The notes under the pieces are model-generated. The model saw only the letters and a list, made by a program, of their open reading frames with translations. It searched no databases and was not told the origin of the DNA. Source: Elmis aenea (Eukaryota > Arthropoda > Insecta > Coleoptera > Elmidae). Taken from it: 64,000 nucleotides of DNA. The first letter of the stretch is position 1, and the number at the start of each line of letters is the position of its first letter. Where the stretch lies: contig OX393579.1 of the NCBI GenBank assembly GCA_947652605.1, positions 45,142,970 to 45,206,969 on the forward strand, read 5' to 3'. Below are positions 23,500 through 34,609 of this stretch, piece by piece. Both the position numbers and the translations under genes were made by a program.

Positions 23500-23974
23500 G
23501 ATTACAATTAATGTCGACCGCATGTAACATTTTACTTTTTCGGCGTAAAAAAAATACAGAGCACTAAATTTTTTAAAAAATATTTAACTGCATTGAATCC
23601 TTCACATCGGTTTTCCAATTCAATAAATATTAATGCTTGAATATTTGCAGCATATTCGCTAAATCGATACTGTAACATATTACTTGATAATTTTTGCAAG
23701 TACAAAAAAAAATCATAATTGTTCAATTGTTTTTTTTTTCAAATTCCAAGTTTTCAATCAAATGTTTTAACACGTTGACGACGGCGTATAGTTTTCAGTG
23801 TATATTCATTAGGGTCGGAGCGAAAAAGCAGGACTTTGTGCCTTGTTAGTCAAAACAAAAATAATTGGAAATAATATGTTCTATTTACTTTATTATTAAT
23901 ATTATTATAACAAAAATAAATGTCAATAGTGTATTTCATTTACTTTACATACTTTATATTATATTTACATATAT
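23500..23974. other. AT-rich spacer, nothing recognised
   Basis: No supported features. Confidence 0.45.
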
Positions 23975-24260
23975 TAAGTAAGTGAGTCATAACGCACGAT
24001 AAGCAAAACGCACATTTGTCTAGAAAAGTCAAAGTATACTTATACGTCAAAATCGACAAGACAACGTAATTACATGTGTATATTAGCCCAAAAGCCGTTA
24101 AAACCGTGGGTATTATGTGATCGTAGAAAAAGTAAGCTACATAACACGAGTTGTAAAGCAATTGCGCACTTGTGGAAATACGCACTCGCCGCTACGCGTC
24201 TCCGTGGGCAACTTTTCTACTCGTGCGTAATATGCTTCTTACAACTCTTGTTATGTAATA
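23975..24260 (+). repeat. Dispersed repeat X, copy 2
   Basis: TAAGTGAGTCATAACGCACG, AAAACGCACATTTGTCTAGA, GACAAGACAACGTAATTAC, GTAGAAAAAGTAAGC and CTCGTGCGTAATATGCTTCT follow the order seen in copy 3 and, inverted, in copy 1. Confidence 0.75.
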
Positions 24261-24304
24261 TGCTTTTTTTAAACTCCTTTTTACTTCATTAAAAATTAAA
24301 CTTC

Positions 24305-24372
24305 AAGCTTCGGGCCGCGGGTCGCGGGCCGCATTCTAGGGTCTTGCGGGCCGCATGTTTGATACCACTGAT
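24305..24372. mobile_element. Single hAT-like terminal fragment
   Basis: CGGGCCGCGGGTCGCGGGCC and TTGCGGGCCGCATG lead to TTTGATACCACTG, the inverted form of a CAGTGGTATCAAA end typical of hAT elements. The opposite end was not found. Confidence 0.4.
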
Positions 24373-24939
24373 GTCGATCAATAAAGCAAACATTGGCGAT
24401 AACTATCCGATTCGACTCAAAAGGTTGCTTCAGAAGTTAATTACACATTTAAAAAATTTACGCAATAAAAAAATTTAACAGACGTTTTTCCAAAATCAGA
24501 TTTTGGTTTCTTCCAGCTTTCACGAAAGCCGTTCAAAATATTTGAAATTTCTTTCCAATTTATCATTCAACCTTAAATTCAGCAACTTTGCAAATTCCAA
24601 CCTACGCTCTAGCTCTTTAATCAGCGAGATCCCAGCGCTGCAACTCTAATTTCAATCTGCATACATAGGTAGTTGTGTACACCAAAAATTTTTTGCAATA
24701 AAAATGGACAACTTTCAAATTTTTAATATAAATACAAGCGCCTCGATTTATGTTGTAAAGATTATTTATTGGCAGGTACATAATCAAAATTTCGGACGCA
24801 TTGGTCTTTTTAAACTTTCTTTCGACAATAAAACTAAAAAGTTTTGTGTTAAAAAATATTAGATATTTTTAAGCTTACGTTAAAAAATACTTCAATTTTT
24901 TTAAATTTCCTCATGCGATGTAATATTGTCACATCTGTA
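24373..24939. other. AT-rich spacer, nothing recognised
   Basis: No supported features. Confidence 0.45.
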
Positions 24940-25155
24940 CTTTTGCTAAGGGCATGTCGGTATTTAGTTAACGGAGATGTCGGTCGGAATTAATAAACCC
25001 CCAAGAGCGCTTAGCTCTGCCAACCGAGCTAAAAAGGAAGTGCGTGCTGTTGTATTGAAAGTGTAGACGACTTTAATGGATAGAATTGGACTTTCCAGCC
25101 ATAGTGTTAAAGTGTAAGAGGACTTCATTGATGTCGTTGGGCTTTCTAAAGGTGG
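24940..25155 (+). repeat. Possible LTR fragment, left part
   Basis: A comparatively GC-rich stretch with AACCCCCAAGAGCGC-like text. With 27122-27250 it could be one LTR interrupted by 25156-27121: the right part has GTTGATTATAATAAATATAA, GCGAGTGTCTC and then a TGGTAGCTGGAG stretch like a tRNA primer site. Inference only. Confidence 0.25.
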
Positions 25156-25616
25156 GTACACACGCTAGAGAAAAGTCTCGCAACTCGGGTCTATAGACAG
25201 GGTGTTGCTGTGTGAACAGCTCGCTAGATCGGTGTCGCTAGATCGACCCTCGGCAAGTTTTGGTCTAGTTAGAGGGTCGTGTGAATACCTCAAATATTTG
25301 TCTCATCACTCGCTCTAAACAGATCCAAACGTTTGGAAATTTATGCTAGACTGCCTATGCGTCCCTTCGTCACGATTTAAAAATCAACTACAGTACCTAT
25401 GGAAAATTTATACTGATATTGTGCGTATTTGTAAAGTAAAATTTTTATTTAAATAAATATATTGTATATGATTTTTTAATAATCATTTATGCGCTAATTA
25501 CATGAATACACATTTAAAACTATTTTCAAATAAAATGTAAGCCAAACGAGCCTTATTTGCTATTTCTAAAGTAAATAAATACTAAATATAGTTTTTTCGT
25601 ATTTTTTTATTATTTT

Positions 25617-25760
25617 GAAGTGCACGTTTTTATGTTGTATCATAAAATAAATTAACGTTGTTGAGGTCATTTGCCAAATAGGTTTAAGATTCCAATACCA
25701 ATTTTAATGTTTTTATAGTAGGGTCCGACGTTTTTCACAAATAACTTTCTATTTTAATTT
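25617..25760 (+). repeat. Direct repeat, copy 1 (partner 26608-26750)
   Basis: TATCATAAAATAAATTA, ATTGCCAAATA-type text and TTTTTATAGTAGGGTCCGAC recur in the same order and orientation 991 bp downstream. About 75 percent alike by eye. Confidence 0.75.
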
Positions 25761-26218
25761 GAAAAAAGACAATAAATCAACACTAAATTTTTTAATCGAA
25801 TAGTAAAAAAACGTAACATTGTCAAATGACAACTTCTAAAATTTTAGTATACCTACATCATTTTATCGGATCGATATTATTTATGACAAGTAATTTGGTA
25901 TTTCCAAGCACGCATTGTTGTAAAATTCAAATTTTAGAAACTTATTTTATTTAAAATGATTCAGTTAAATAATAAATGCTATTTCCTTTACTATTGAATT
26001 GAGCTATAAGCTATAAACAAACAAAGATATATTTAAATGAGGTTCAACCCATTCGTACTGAATGAATATAGTTTCTGTATTCTACGAAGTCGAATCCTAT
26101 TGTTTATCACGGATTTTCCGAACATGTGTTTCAGGTACAAAAGTACAGATTTATTATTAATTTATGATGAAAGTTATATTATAAATTATAAAACAAACAA
26201 TATACAATTTTAATTTAC

Positions 26219-26540
26219 CTGAAGCCAAAAATTTTAATGTCACAGCCAGTCTTTCTCCAGGTGATATAGCGGCACGCATATTCGTATCACTTTTTGCAAT
26301 TATAGGAGACACTTTTTTTAGTAAAAAATCAAAATCGTCACTTGACATGCGGATGAAGTTTTTGTAAAATTTTGGATCTTCGTTTCTTAATTCAACCAGC
26401 AATTGATTGTAAACGCCCAAAGTATTTCTTTTTGCAATCCATTCTTTGACCCACTCCTTTCTACGTCTAGATCTCCGATTTTTTATAATAACCGCAGCGG
26501 CGATCAGAGCTACTGCACGGCACTTTTCTCGAGCTGACAT
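26219..26540 (-). pseudogene. Harbinger transposase, first exon remnant (HARBI1-like)
   Basis: An open exon begins MSAREKCRAVALIAAAVIIK and reads SRRRKEWVKEWIAKRNTLGV, NEDPKFYKNFIRMSSDDFDF, LLKKVSPIIAKSDTNMRAAI and SPGERLAVTLKFLASG, ending at a GTAAAT donor. This is the N-terminal region of Harbinger nucleases: R-x-W-V-x-x-x-x-x-x-R...G-x-Y-x-x-L, F-x-x-F-x-R-M-x-x-x-x-F-x-x-L, I-x-P-x-E-R-L-A-x-T-L-R-x-L-A-x-G. The DDE catalytic exons are not found downstream. The uninterrupted exon suggests recent loss. A host-domesticated gene is unlikely without the catalytic part. Confidence 0.85.
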
Positions 26541-26607
26541 TGCAATGATGAACTGAACAGGACCCCGTTTTTTTTTTCGTTTTCAGAGAATATAGTTTTA
26601 ATGTATT

Positions 26608-26750
26608 TTGAAGGGCATCTTTTTTAAAGTGTATCATAAAATAAATTATTGCTAAGGAGTTCAATTGCCAAATAAGTTTTCCATACCGATTTTAATATTT
26701 TTATAGTAGGGTCCGACCTTTCTCAAAAATAACATTCCATTTGAACTTGA
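26608..26750 (+). repeat. Direct repeat, copy 2 (partner 25617-25760)
   Basis: See partner. The pair brackets the Harbinger exon, so a segment was either duplicated or carried between two copies of a short repeat. Confidence 0.75.
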
Positions 26751-27121
26751 ACTAGCGCAATACATAATGATGAACTTTTTAAATAAATAGTTAAAAAAAA
26801 CTTTGAGTTGTAATTCTGTGGTATACAATAATTTAATGTTATAGTTTGCATAAACCCTATTATTATATAATCGTTTAATTCCCTATAATTTTAAATTCAA
26901 AATAATACACGGCACTTTGCTCGAACTGGCATTTCGATAATGAATTGAACAGAGAGCAAATACCGAAGAGAGAGCAAACAGCGCAACACTCGTGTGAACA
27001 CCCTGGCAAGTAGTTGCAGCTAGGGCTGAGGTGAGGGGTGTCCCGACGTCACGGTCGAAACAAAAATTGCATTACGTGTGAACACGCGCTAGTTCAGTTT
27101 AGAGACTTGTGTCGCAACTTT

Positions 27122-27949
27122 ACTGTATATTAAAAGTGTAATAGCAGTGTTGATTATAATAAATATAATTTATGACAAGCGAGTGTCTCATTTACTGAGC
27201 GAGTGAGTGGTAGCTGGAGTATTTGGCCCGACGATTGGAGGTCGTCATAATTAGCCGCGACAATATTCTGAAACTCTAGATTTTGAAAATCCAATTAATA
27301 GTGATTGAACTATCTTTTTATGATTCTGGCGCACACGTATCTGAAATGAGCATCTAAATGCAATTTGTTTGATCTTCAATTAACGTTTTTGTTGAATATC
27401 GCGTATAAGACAGACTTTACGTTATCTTTTATCTGCAATTGAATTTTTGCCGTGATTGCCTCGCGGATATTTAATTTGCGATTACTTCTTTTCAGATGAG
27501 TTCTGCCGAATCGAAGCTTTTTCCCGGTAAGGTATGGTCGGATACTAAACCTAATTTAGACAACATTGTTTGTAGAGAAAACATACAAACCCAATTTCGT
27601 ACTTTCAGAATATGTTTCCAGCTATTTTCATAAATACGTTTTGTCGGATAACGGCACAAATAAAATTTACGGTATCGCTACACTCCAAATTTAGAAGCGT
27701 ATATTTATAAAATTCAATATCAGAAAAGTTCGTTTTAAATTGTACATTTTGTAATACGGTTCGTATAGATTTTCCTTAATCTGCTTTCCTGCTGCATATA
27801 AAAAGTTTTCGAAATGTATAGTCCGATATTATCGTTGAGTTGAACAACAGTTTATATTAAAATTGTGGAATAGGGATTGCATTGCCGGTTTCACCGTTAC
27901 CGGTAAGGCAGTTAATTTAAATAAAGAGCATTTCGGTATTATCGAAATA
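27122..27949. other. Possible LTR right part, then spacer
   Basis: See 24940-25155 for 27122-27250. The remainder is unremarkable. Confidence 0.3.
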
Positions 27950-27957
27950 ATTACAGG

Positions 27958-29118
27958 CAGGGTTGAGCAGATTTAAATCAATTGATTTAAATCACGATTT
28001 AAATCATGATTTAAATCAAGTGATTTAAAAAAAAATCATTGATTTAAATCAAGTGATTTTTAAAAATGAAATTATCAATTTAAATCACAGATTATATGAG
28101 TAGATAGATACAATATAATGTTAATTTATAATAAAACAAAATTGTATTACTATTAGTAATTAAATACACGAAATGGTGAATAAACCATATCAATTTGCTC
28201 TTGTAAAGTAATATTCATTGTGGAAATGCAATAATTCAAAATATAAATGACAAGTTTTTGACGTTAGCGTAGTGAACAGTCAGTTTTTTCAATTTCCACG
28301 GCACTCTATTGCTTCAATAACGATTTGAAGAAAAATGTCGAATATCTCGAAAAGTATGAGTTTTGGGTATAGGACATACTTAACAAAATATGAAGTTCTT
28401 TTAAAGACGAATTCGATGACATAAAAAAATACAGGGGTTTGTATTTGAAAAAATCGAGTTACGAGCTTTTGCCACCTATTTATAAACACCCCTGTATGTG
28501 TGATTAAATTTTTTTCATATCGAGCGAACAGAGAAATTTTTTCTGCTTGTCCATACCAAATTACAACTCTGTATTTCAAAATAACTTCAGGAGAATTTTT
28601 TAAATAAAGACTTAAAACCTTGAATAATTTAGAAAATATTTTTTTTTTTTACAACGCCGTATAAAAACCTGTAGTATTTTATATTGATGCAAAGCTAAAA
28701 TTAAGGCGGTCAAAAATATTAAATAAAAAATTTGGTGTTGTATTTGAAATATAAAAGTTGCTATTAGTTCCAGAACGGTGACTCACCCTGTATATTTGAA
28801 TCAACTTCATATCTCAAACCGTTTAGCCACAATCGACGGACTAATGACTCACCCTGTATATAATTAATTAAACATCACCATTTAGCACTGATTTTTTCAA
28901 AATCCTTAATCATTATATTTAATGTTTCATTTTGACAAAAATTCACCAATGAATTAAATATATTGGTTATTAAATATATTAGCACAAAACAGAAATAGCA
29001 TGTGAATATGTCACTAAATTCGATAATATGGTACATATGGTACAAAAAAATCTGATTTAAATGAAATAAATCGATTTTTTTGATTTTTTTTTTAAAATCA
29101 TGATTTTTATCCACCCTG
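27958..29118. mobile_element. hAT-like non-autonomous element with GATTTAAATC arrays
   Basis: An 8-bp duplication ATTACAGG lies at 27950-27957 and 29119-29126. Ends are CAGGGTTGAGCAGATTTAAA and ...GATTTTTATCCACCCTG. The left subterminal zone repeats ATTTAAATCA about five times; the right has ATTTAAAT, TAAATCGATTT and AAAATCATGATTTTTAT. Eight-base duplications and CAGGG ends fit hAT. Two ACTCACCCTGTATA words (28783, 28848) suggest a CAGGGTG-type arm nested inside. No transposase coding. Confidence 0.85.
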
Positions 29119-29126
29119 ATTACAGG

Positions 29127-29716
29127 TAATACAAAACAAATAATTTGCGAAAGTCAAACTTCGGAAAAAAATCAGAATTAGTGCGTTATTTTTAAAGTAA
29201 ATGTTAGAACCAGGGCCGGATCCTAAGAGTGAGGCAACGAGGCGGCCGCCTCAGGCGCTTATTGGAATAGCCGCTAAAATGAGACAGTAAAAATACAAAA
29301 CCATTAACAAGTAACCAAAAAATTAAAATTGTTCAAGATGTACAGGATAGACCAAATTCAAATGTTTTAAGGGGTATCCCGGTTACCGTACTAGATAGCG
29401 AAAATCTGATTTCGGTCTCTTGGGCTATTTTTTTGAGAAAATAACGCCTATGCAATCAGGTTTTTTCTATCGAATTCCATTTTGGCACGACAAACGAAAA
29501 ATGAAATTTCATCATGTTTGCAAATTTGCTATAACTTCTTTATTTATTTAACAAAATATTATATAGATTTTTTATACAGATTTTTATACTTACTTTAAAA
29601 TATTCTTTTAGCCACCTTGATTTTCGAGATATGGGGTAAACTTAATTTTTTTTAATAGAGACCCTAGTTGGCCATGACTTTATGTGAAAGAGTATTTTTT
29701 TAGCCTTTTACAAATA
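29127..29716. other. Spacer with a lone hAT-like end
   Basis: CAGGGCCGGATCCTAAGAG at 29214 followed by GAGGCAACGAGGCGGCCGCC looks like a hAT terminus; no partner with a matching duplication was found. The rest is AT-rich. Confidence 0.35.
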
Positions 29717-29718
29717 TA

Positions 29719-30593
29719 CAGGGTGTGTATAAATTGGCGGAAGCGCTACACGTGGCGATGTTCTTCGTAAAATTCTAAGTCGAAAATCTTTATAAAAAAA
29801 TGTTGTACCATGGCCTCAGGAACCAATTAAAAGAAGCAAAAATTTGGCAACATTGCATCCATTGATTTGCGTTTGGACATTTTTTTATCAGCAATTTTTA
29901 CTTAGGTATAATAAATATATATAAAAGTTCAGCCTGATTCTGTCTATCTATCTGTGACTCTGTGACTCTATAACGCATGAATATAGTAACGCAGTAAACT
30001 ACTACGGGTTCATTTGACCGACTGAGTTGTGTCTAATGAACCGTAAATTTTTACTCACGGGTAACATAACAGTGTCTAACTTGCAGCTCACGGTATTATA
30101 AAAAGTAATAGTTTAAATTTAAGATATACAATATTCCCGTCCTAGGACGGGCTAAGTGCTAGTTTATAATATTAGTTGGAACTGAAAGCCTTCAGTTCGT
30201 AAACATAGATGCAATCTTTTAGGTATCGCCTAATACAAACTAGAAATAATTACGAGAAAAACAGAGATGACAGCTAATGAGAATGTTGCCATATGTATTA
30301 TTTTCATTCAAATCAGTGATTATGATTAACATATTTTCAACGCCAATTTTTAAAAGGAAAAACACAATATCTAGGAAAAATTAATATTCGAAATTTATTT
30401 TTATTCCAAATCGCAGTTTTTTCATTAACAAATATTAAATAATAACGCTTATTAAAGGACTGAATGTCAAAACTTTGAGGCTCTCTTGCAGACACAGCAA
30501 GCATGGTACAACATTTTCGTATTAAGATTTTCGACAGAATTATACGAAGAACATCGCCACGTGTAGCGCTTCCGCCAATTTATACACACCCTG
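29719..30593. mobile_element. Foldback element C1, carrying a Helitron-like insertion
   Basis: TA at 29717-29718 and 30594-30595. Ends CAGGGTGTGTATAAATTGGC and GCCAATTTATACACACCCTG are perfect inverts; arms share GGCGATGTTCTTCGTAA and GTACCATG. Without 29909-30162 it is about 621 bp and matches 37232-37857 throughout. Confidence 0.93.
29909..30162 (+). mobile_element. Helitron-like non-autonomous insertion, 254 bp
   Basis: Absent from the paralogous foldback at about 37427-37436. Host sequence resumes exactly as TTTATAATATT after CTAG, with the insertion between A and T and no duplication. It ends with the 16-bp palindrome CCCGTCCTAGGACGGG (30136-30151), then CTAAGTGCTAG. The left end is TAATAAATATATATAAAAG rather than the usual TC start. 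Hairpin plus CTAG-T end and A/T insertion are Helitron hallmarks. Confidence 0.8.
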
Positions 30594-30799
30594 TATAGTT
30601 TTATACATTTGTTGTGAAAAGTAACCGATATATGGCTAATTTTATAAAAATTTTCTTATCAAAGTTTGCCATGATTTCGTAAACAAGTGATGTTTACAAT
30701 TAATGAACAACTAAACGTCATTTCCAAAAAAAATCTGCAGTATTCGTTTTAGTACCTACATATTATGTTTTAACATTATTTTTTTTTGATAATTTAGAT

Positions 30800-31009
30800 C
30801 AGGGCAGTCCAACTGGCTGACAGCCCGCGAAAAAAACTGTGTGGCCCTCAAACGTCATATAAATACAAAATTATTCACCTTAATCTTTATTCGATATATA
30901 CTCGTACATAAAAATTCGTTTCGTCTATTAGAATTATACCCTATAGTGGCCCGCTAAAACTTTGGACAAAAAAAATTTCCCGCACTCATATAGAAGTTGG
31001 ACAGCCTTG
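30800..31009. mobile_element. hAT-like MITE, 210 bp
   Basis: An 8-bp duplication ATTTAGAT lies at 30792-30799 and 31010-31017. Ends are CAGGGCAGTCCAACT and, inverted, CAAGGCTGTCCAACT. GTGTGGCCC and AGTGGCCCGC lie just inside. Confidence 0.88.
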
Positions 31010-31017
31010 ATTTAGAT

Positions 31018-31710
31018 CAACTACAAAATTTTATTCAAAATCACTGCAACAGAATTTCTCCTCAGTAGTTACCAAATGTTAGAAGAGAGTTTTACAACAG
31101 ATTAGGGCATTTTTTAGTGATTAATAGGAATTTATTTGAAGATTTGTTACAAGTTTGTAATATTATTTTGATGCTTGTAATATTTAATAAACATTAGGAG
31201 TAATTGATTAAAATTTAGTATTAAAATGTTTCCGACTTATTTATCTACATTTAAAGAAACGAACTAAAAGGATTATATAATTGTAGTCAAGTACTCTTAT
31301 TATTTGTTTGTTTTAGGTAATTTATTATTATATTTAGTTGATACTGTAAAAGTAGTAAAATTCTTGACTATGACACTAAAACGAATCACTTCTACTGACA
31401 AAGAGAAGAGAGTTCGAACCCGTTAATAGAGCAAAGAAAAAGCCATAGTGGACTAGATAAAAAAAAAGTGAACTGGTTTTACTAAGAAAATTATGAATAT
31501 AGGTTCTGTTATTAGTCACGGCTATGTAATAAAAGAATTTCCCCATTATTTTCAAGCAGAAAGAACTATTGTCATGTATTCCAAGTATAATGCCTTCAAC
31601 ATAGCGTTTTCCTGCGCACACTATCAAGATATTCCTCATTTCTATTATTTCTTCGAATGAAATAATTATTTTTGTTACAATAATAAAAATCTACAAAGAT
31701 GTAAACATTA
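31018..31710. other. AT-rich spacer, nothing recognised
   Basis: No supported features. Confidence 0.45.
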
Positions 31711-31996
31711 AACGTCCAAGTGACAGCATAAGCGATTTTAGGATGGGCAATTAATTGTCATAGCATAATTCCAAGGCACTACAGATTTTTGTAAAAACGG
31801 CGTTTTGCAATTTTCTCAATTTTTAGTTATTGGAAAACTAAAAATTAATATTGATTACATTTGCAGACACAGATTTTTTTCTCTACAAAAAACCTAATTG
31901 CACTTTTTTTTCTAAAATAATAAGGGGAGATAATATAAGACTTTTAAAATTTTACCATTGAAATTGTTATGTTGCGTGATCCAATTCTACACCCTG
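31711..31996 (-). repeat. Single-arm CACCCTG repeat, copy 1
   Basis: AAGTGACAG, GGATGGGCA, CATAGCATAATTCCAA, ACTAAAAATTAATATTGATT and CCAATTCTACACCCTGTA recur in order at 47680-47948. One arm of a foldback-like family whose other arm is absent. Confidence 0.7.
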
Positions 31997-32365
31997 TATA
32001 CGGTATTAATTAATAAATGTTTTCCTGAATTGACTAGATTTTTTTTATTGCAAATTAAATTTTTTCATATCGTGTAGCGCAATTTTTGTTGCCGGTAAGT
32101 AAGGGGAATAGGGGCCCCGAAATCAGATTGCGCCTAGGGCCTAATTTAGTTAATTCGCCACTGATCACTTGTTAACAATTAAGCCTGCGTGTCTGCCCAG
32201 GAAGAGCATTTTCTGCTGCAGGCTTATTTTAGCCAAAATCCGATCACGACTAGACGACGTAACGTTAAATAATTTGTGACTGCTTCGATCGCAATTTAAT
32301 GCACGAAAAGAGTTAAAAATTACATCGGTATAGGTATAACATGTTTTTTCTACAACCACTAATGT

Positions 32366-33095
32366 AAATTACTCTTGCATAGTAAGTGGGTCCTTGCGCA
32401 CGGTAAGCAAAAAGCACAGTTTTTTAAAGAAACGAACAAATTAGACTCCCGTCAAATACTTCCTGCATGCCTAGTGAGTTATAACCAGTGGCGAGCTATG
32501 AAATTTTTAACAAAGGGCTCGCTCATAGTTAAATGAAAACAAAAAAATAATGTTAATTATATGTTGGAAAAAAAATGGCATTTTAAATTCAAACGTGAAT
32601 AATCGAGTGATTGTACATAATTCAAAAAATTCTATTGTGCTAAATTTAATCATCATTGCTTGATAGGCATGACTTCGTCGCTTTACAAATTTATGTAATG
32701 ACAATGATTTTAAGATATATATATTTTTTCTTGAGAAAATGGTTAACAAGAAGAACAAGGGGCTCGCAAATTAAGAAATAATTTAACAAAGGGCTCGCGC
32801 GAGCCCCCGCGAGCCCCCTACAGCTCACCACTGGTTATAACGCACGGTAAACAAAACGCACACTTGTCTAGAAATGTCAAAGTGGGTCAAAATTGACAAG
32901 ACAACGTAATTACACGTGTATATTAGCCAAAAAACGTTATAATCGTATGTATTATGTGTTCGTAGAAAAAGTAAGCAACATAACACGAGTTGTAAAGCAA
33001 TTACGCACTTGTGGAAATACGCACTCGCCGCTACGCTGCTCCGTGCGCCGCTTTTCCTTTCGTGCGTAATATGCTTGTTACTGTTGTTATGGAAT
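32366..33095 (+). repeat. Dispersed repeat X, copy 3 (interrupted by a hAT)
   Basis: GCATGCCTAGTGAGTTATAAC joins, after the insertion, to GCACGGTAAACAAAACGCAC, GACAAGACAACGTAATTAC, GTAGAAAAAGTAAGC and TTTCGTGCGTAATATGCTTG. Best-preserved long copy. Confidence 0.78.
32486..32833. mobile_element. hAT-like MITE, 348 bp, inside repeat X
   Basis: A perfect 8-bp duplication GTTATAAC lies at 32478-32485 and 32834-32841. Ends CAGTGGCGAGCTATG and, inverted, CAGTGGTGAGCTGTA. AACAAAGGGCTCGC recurs in both subterminal zones. The empty site is seen in repeat X copy 1 (about 772-787). Confidence 0.93.
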
Positions 33096-33351
33096 ATGCT
33101 ATTATTTATTTATTTTGCTTAATATTGAAGTTTAAATAGTTTTAAATCGTTTATAATTAAATATATATTTTATTCAGTTATTTTTTAAAAACCCTTTACC
33201 GGTATTAATTTTATTTCGCTAAATCGCTATACAGCAATATTTTTGTGTTCAAGTTAAAAATAATTGATTTACTTACCCTCATTTTTCAAGTTTAAAAGTT
33301 GTGTTGTTTAATTTTGGTTAAATGAACTAACACTATCAAGCAATTGATCTA
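33096..33351. other. AT-rich spacer, nothing recognised
   Basis: No supported features. Confidence 0.4.
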
Positions 33352-33359
33352 CTCAGAAC

Positions 33360-34601
33360 CATAGGAGGCGCGTCGGGGGGGCCCTGGGGGGCCCAGGCCC
33401 CCCCACTTTTTTCAAATCAAAACTTCACAATCTTCACAAAATTACGAGTATTAATAGATCCGACTAGGAAATTTTTTTCTGCACAACTTTATATAGTATA
33501 AAAATCATATATTCGTATATCGTATTTACAATTTAGCATTAGCAATTAGTGATTTTTACATCGGTTGGTGCGTTGGGGTAGGGTACATTAACAATAAGGG
33601 CAACCTACAACGAATGCAGTGACGCAACTAGGGGGTAAAGCACTTGTTAGTCTTGCGGTCTTGTTAAGGCGCATTTTTCTAGTAAGTATATTTAACTTGA
33701 AAGTGTAAATTCACGATTAAACTGACCACATTATATTAAATTTTAGAATATGTCTAAAAAACAAACAAATTTATTTGCCTTTCTGGGCAAAGTCCAGAAA
33801 GATGGAACCCAACCGTCCTAAAATTGTGCGACTCTTAACTGATTTGAATTGTGAAATAAATTACACCGATATTGAAGTTATAAATAATTTTTACAAGTTA
33901 ACTACTGATAACAACACCTTAATTAATCAAATAAATATATATAGAAATATTTTACTGGCAGAAACAAACAATTTATTAAGTATTGAGGAATGTGCGGAAA
34001 AATTTTTAAACAATGAATTAAAACAAATGTTATTTTGTGTGTGGGAACTTTTTGAAATTGTTCTTTGTTGTCCTGTGTCGTCTGCCTCAGCCGAGCGATT
34101 TTTTTCCACATTAAAAAGACCTATCTCAGAAGTACTATGGGCGATGAACGATTAAAGGGCCTGGCTTTAATGGCTATAGAACAAGAAACTGTGGCTGACA
34201 TGATTTTAAATGAATCGCATTTAGAAAAATTAATTAATAATTTTATTGCTAATAAAAACAGAAGAATGATGTTTTTTTAATTTGGTTGTTTGTTACTATT
34301 ATGAAGGGTATATTCTTTGTTTCTTAGTTTTTTAATATTTTGGAACTTTAAAAATTCTTTTTGTTAAATAATATCTACTTATTTTATTTTTGTTACTTAA
34401 TATGGTTTATAATAGTTTTTGATATTTTGGAGCTTCAGATATTATATTTGTTAAATAATGCTTATTTTATATTTTTAACTTAATGTGGTTTATTATAAAG
34501 CACTATTAAGGTAAACCCAGATTTGTTTTAAAATAAATTGTAGGTAATATACATGGATAAGTTGTGCCCCCCCCACTTTTTTAGGTCACGCGCCGCCACT
34601 G
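33360..34601 (+). mobile_element. hAT element with internally deleted transposase
   Basis: The 8-bp duplication is CTCAGAAC (33352-33359) and CTTAGAAC (34602-34609), one mismatch. Ends are CATAGGAGGCGCGT and, inverted, CAGTGGCGGCGCGT. CCCCCCCACTTTTTT occurs near both ends in the same orientation. At 33374-33404 a G-run/C-run hairpin (GGGGGGCCCTGGG with CCCAGGCCCCCC) marks the left end. Confidence 0.88.
33750..34280 (+). pseudogene. hAT transposase, N-terminus joined to C-terminal dimerisation domain
   Basis: ATG at 33750 opens MSKKQTNLFAFLGKVQKDG, the usual start of TTF-type hAT transposases, but stops after 23 codons. Another frame then gives the C-terminal part: NLLSIEECAEKF and CCPVSSASAERFFSTLK, then after a one-base loss near 34112 KTYLRSTMGDERLKGLALMA. 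The P-V-S-S-A-S-A-E-R-x-F-S-x-L-K phrase is the hAT dimerisation signature. The zinc finger, most of the DDE core and its helical insert are deleted. Confidence 0.88.
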
Positions 34602-34609
34602 CTTAGAAC

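Larger units (their letters stand above)
25156..27121 (-). mobile_element. PIF/Harbinger-like element, decayed
   Basis: Contains a Harbinger nuclease exon on the minus strand. Both end regions are GC-richer and hold GTGTGAACA-type words: 25210, 25270, 26992 and 27078. ACACACGCTAGAG at 25160 and ACACGCGCTAGTT at 27082 are in the same orientation, so proper inverted ends are not established. A 140-bp direct repeat flanks the coding exon. Confidence 0.55.

Noticed and set aside
29214..32157. Pairing of CAGGGCCGGAT (29214) with ...TTCGCCACTG (32157) as one hAT element
   Set aside because: End sequences differ after the first bases and the flanking eight bases do not match.
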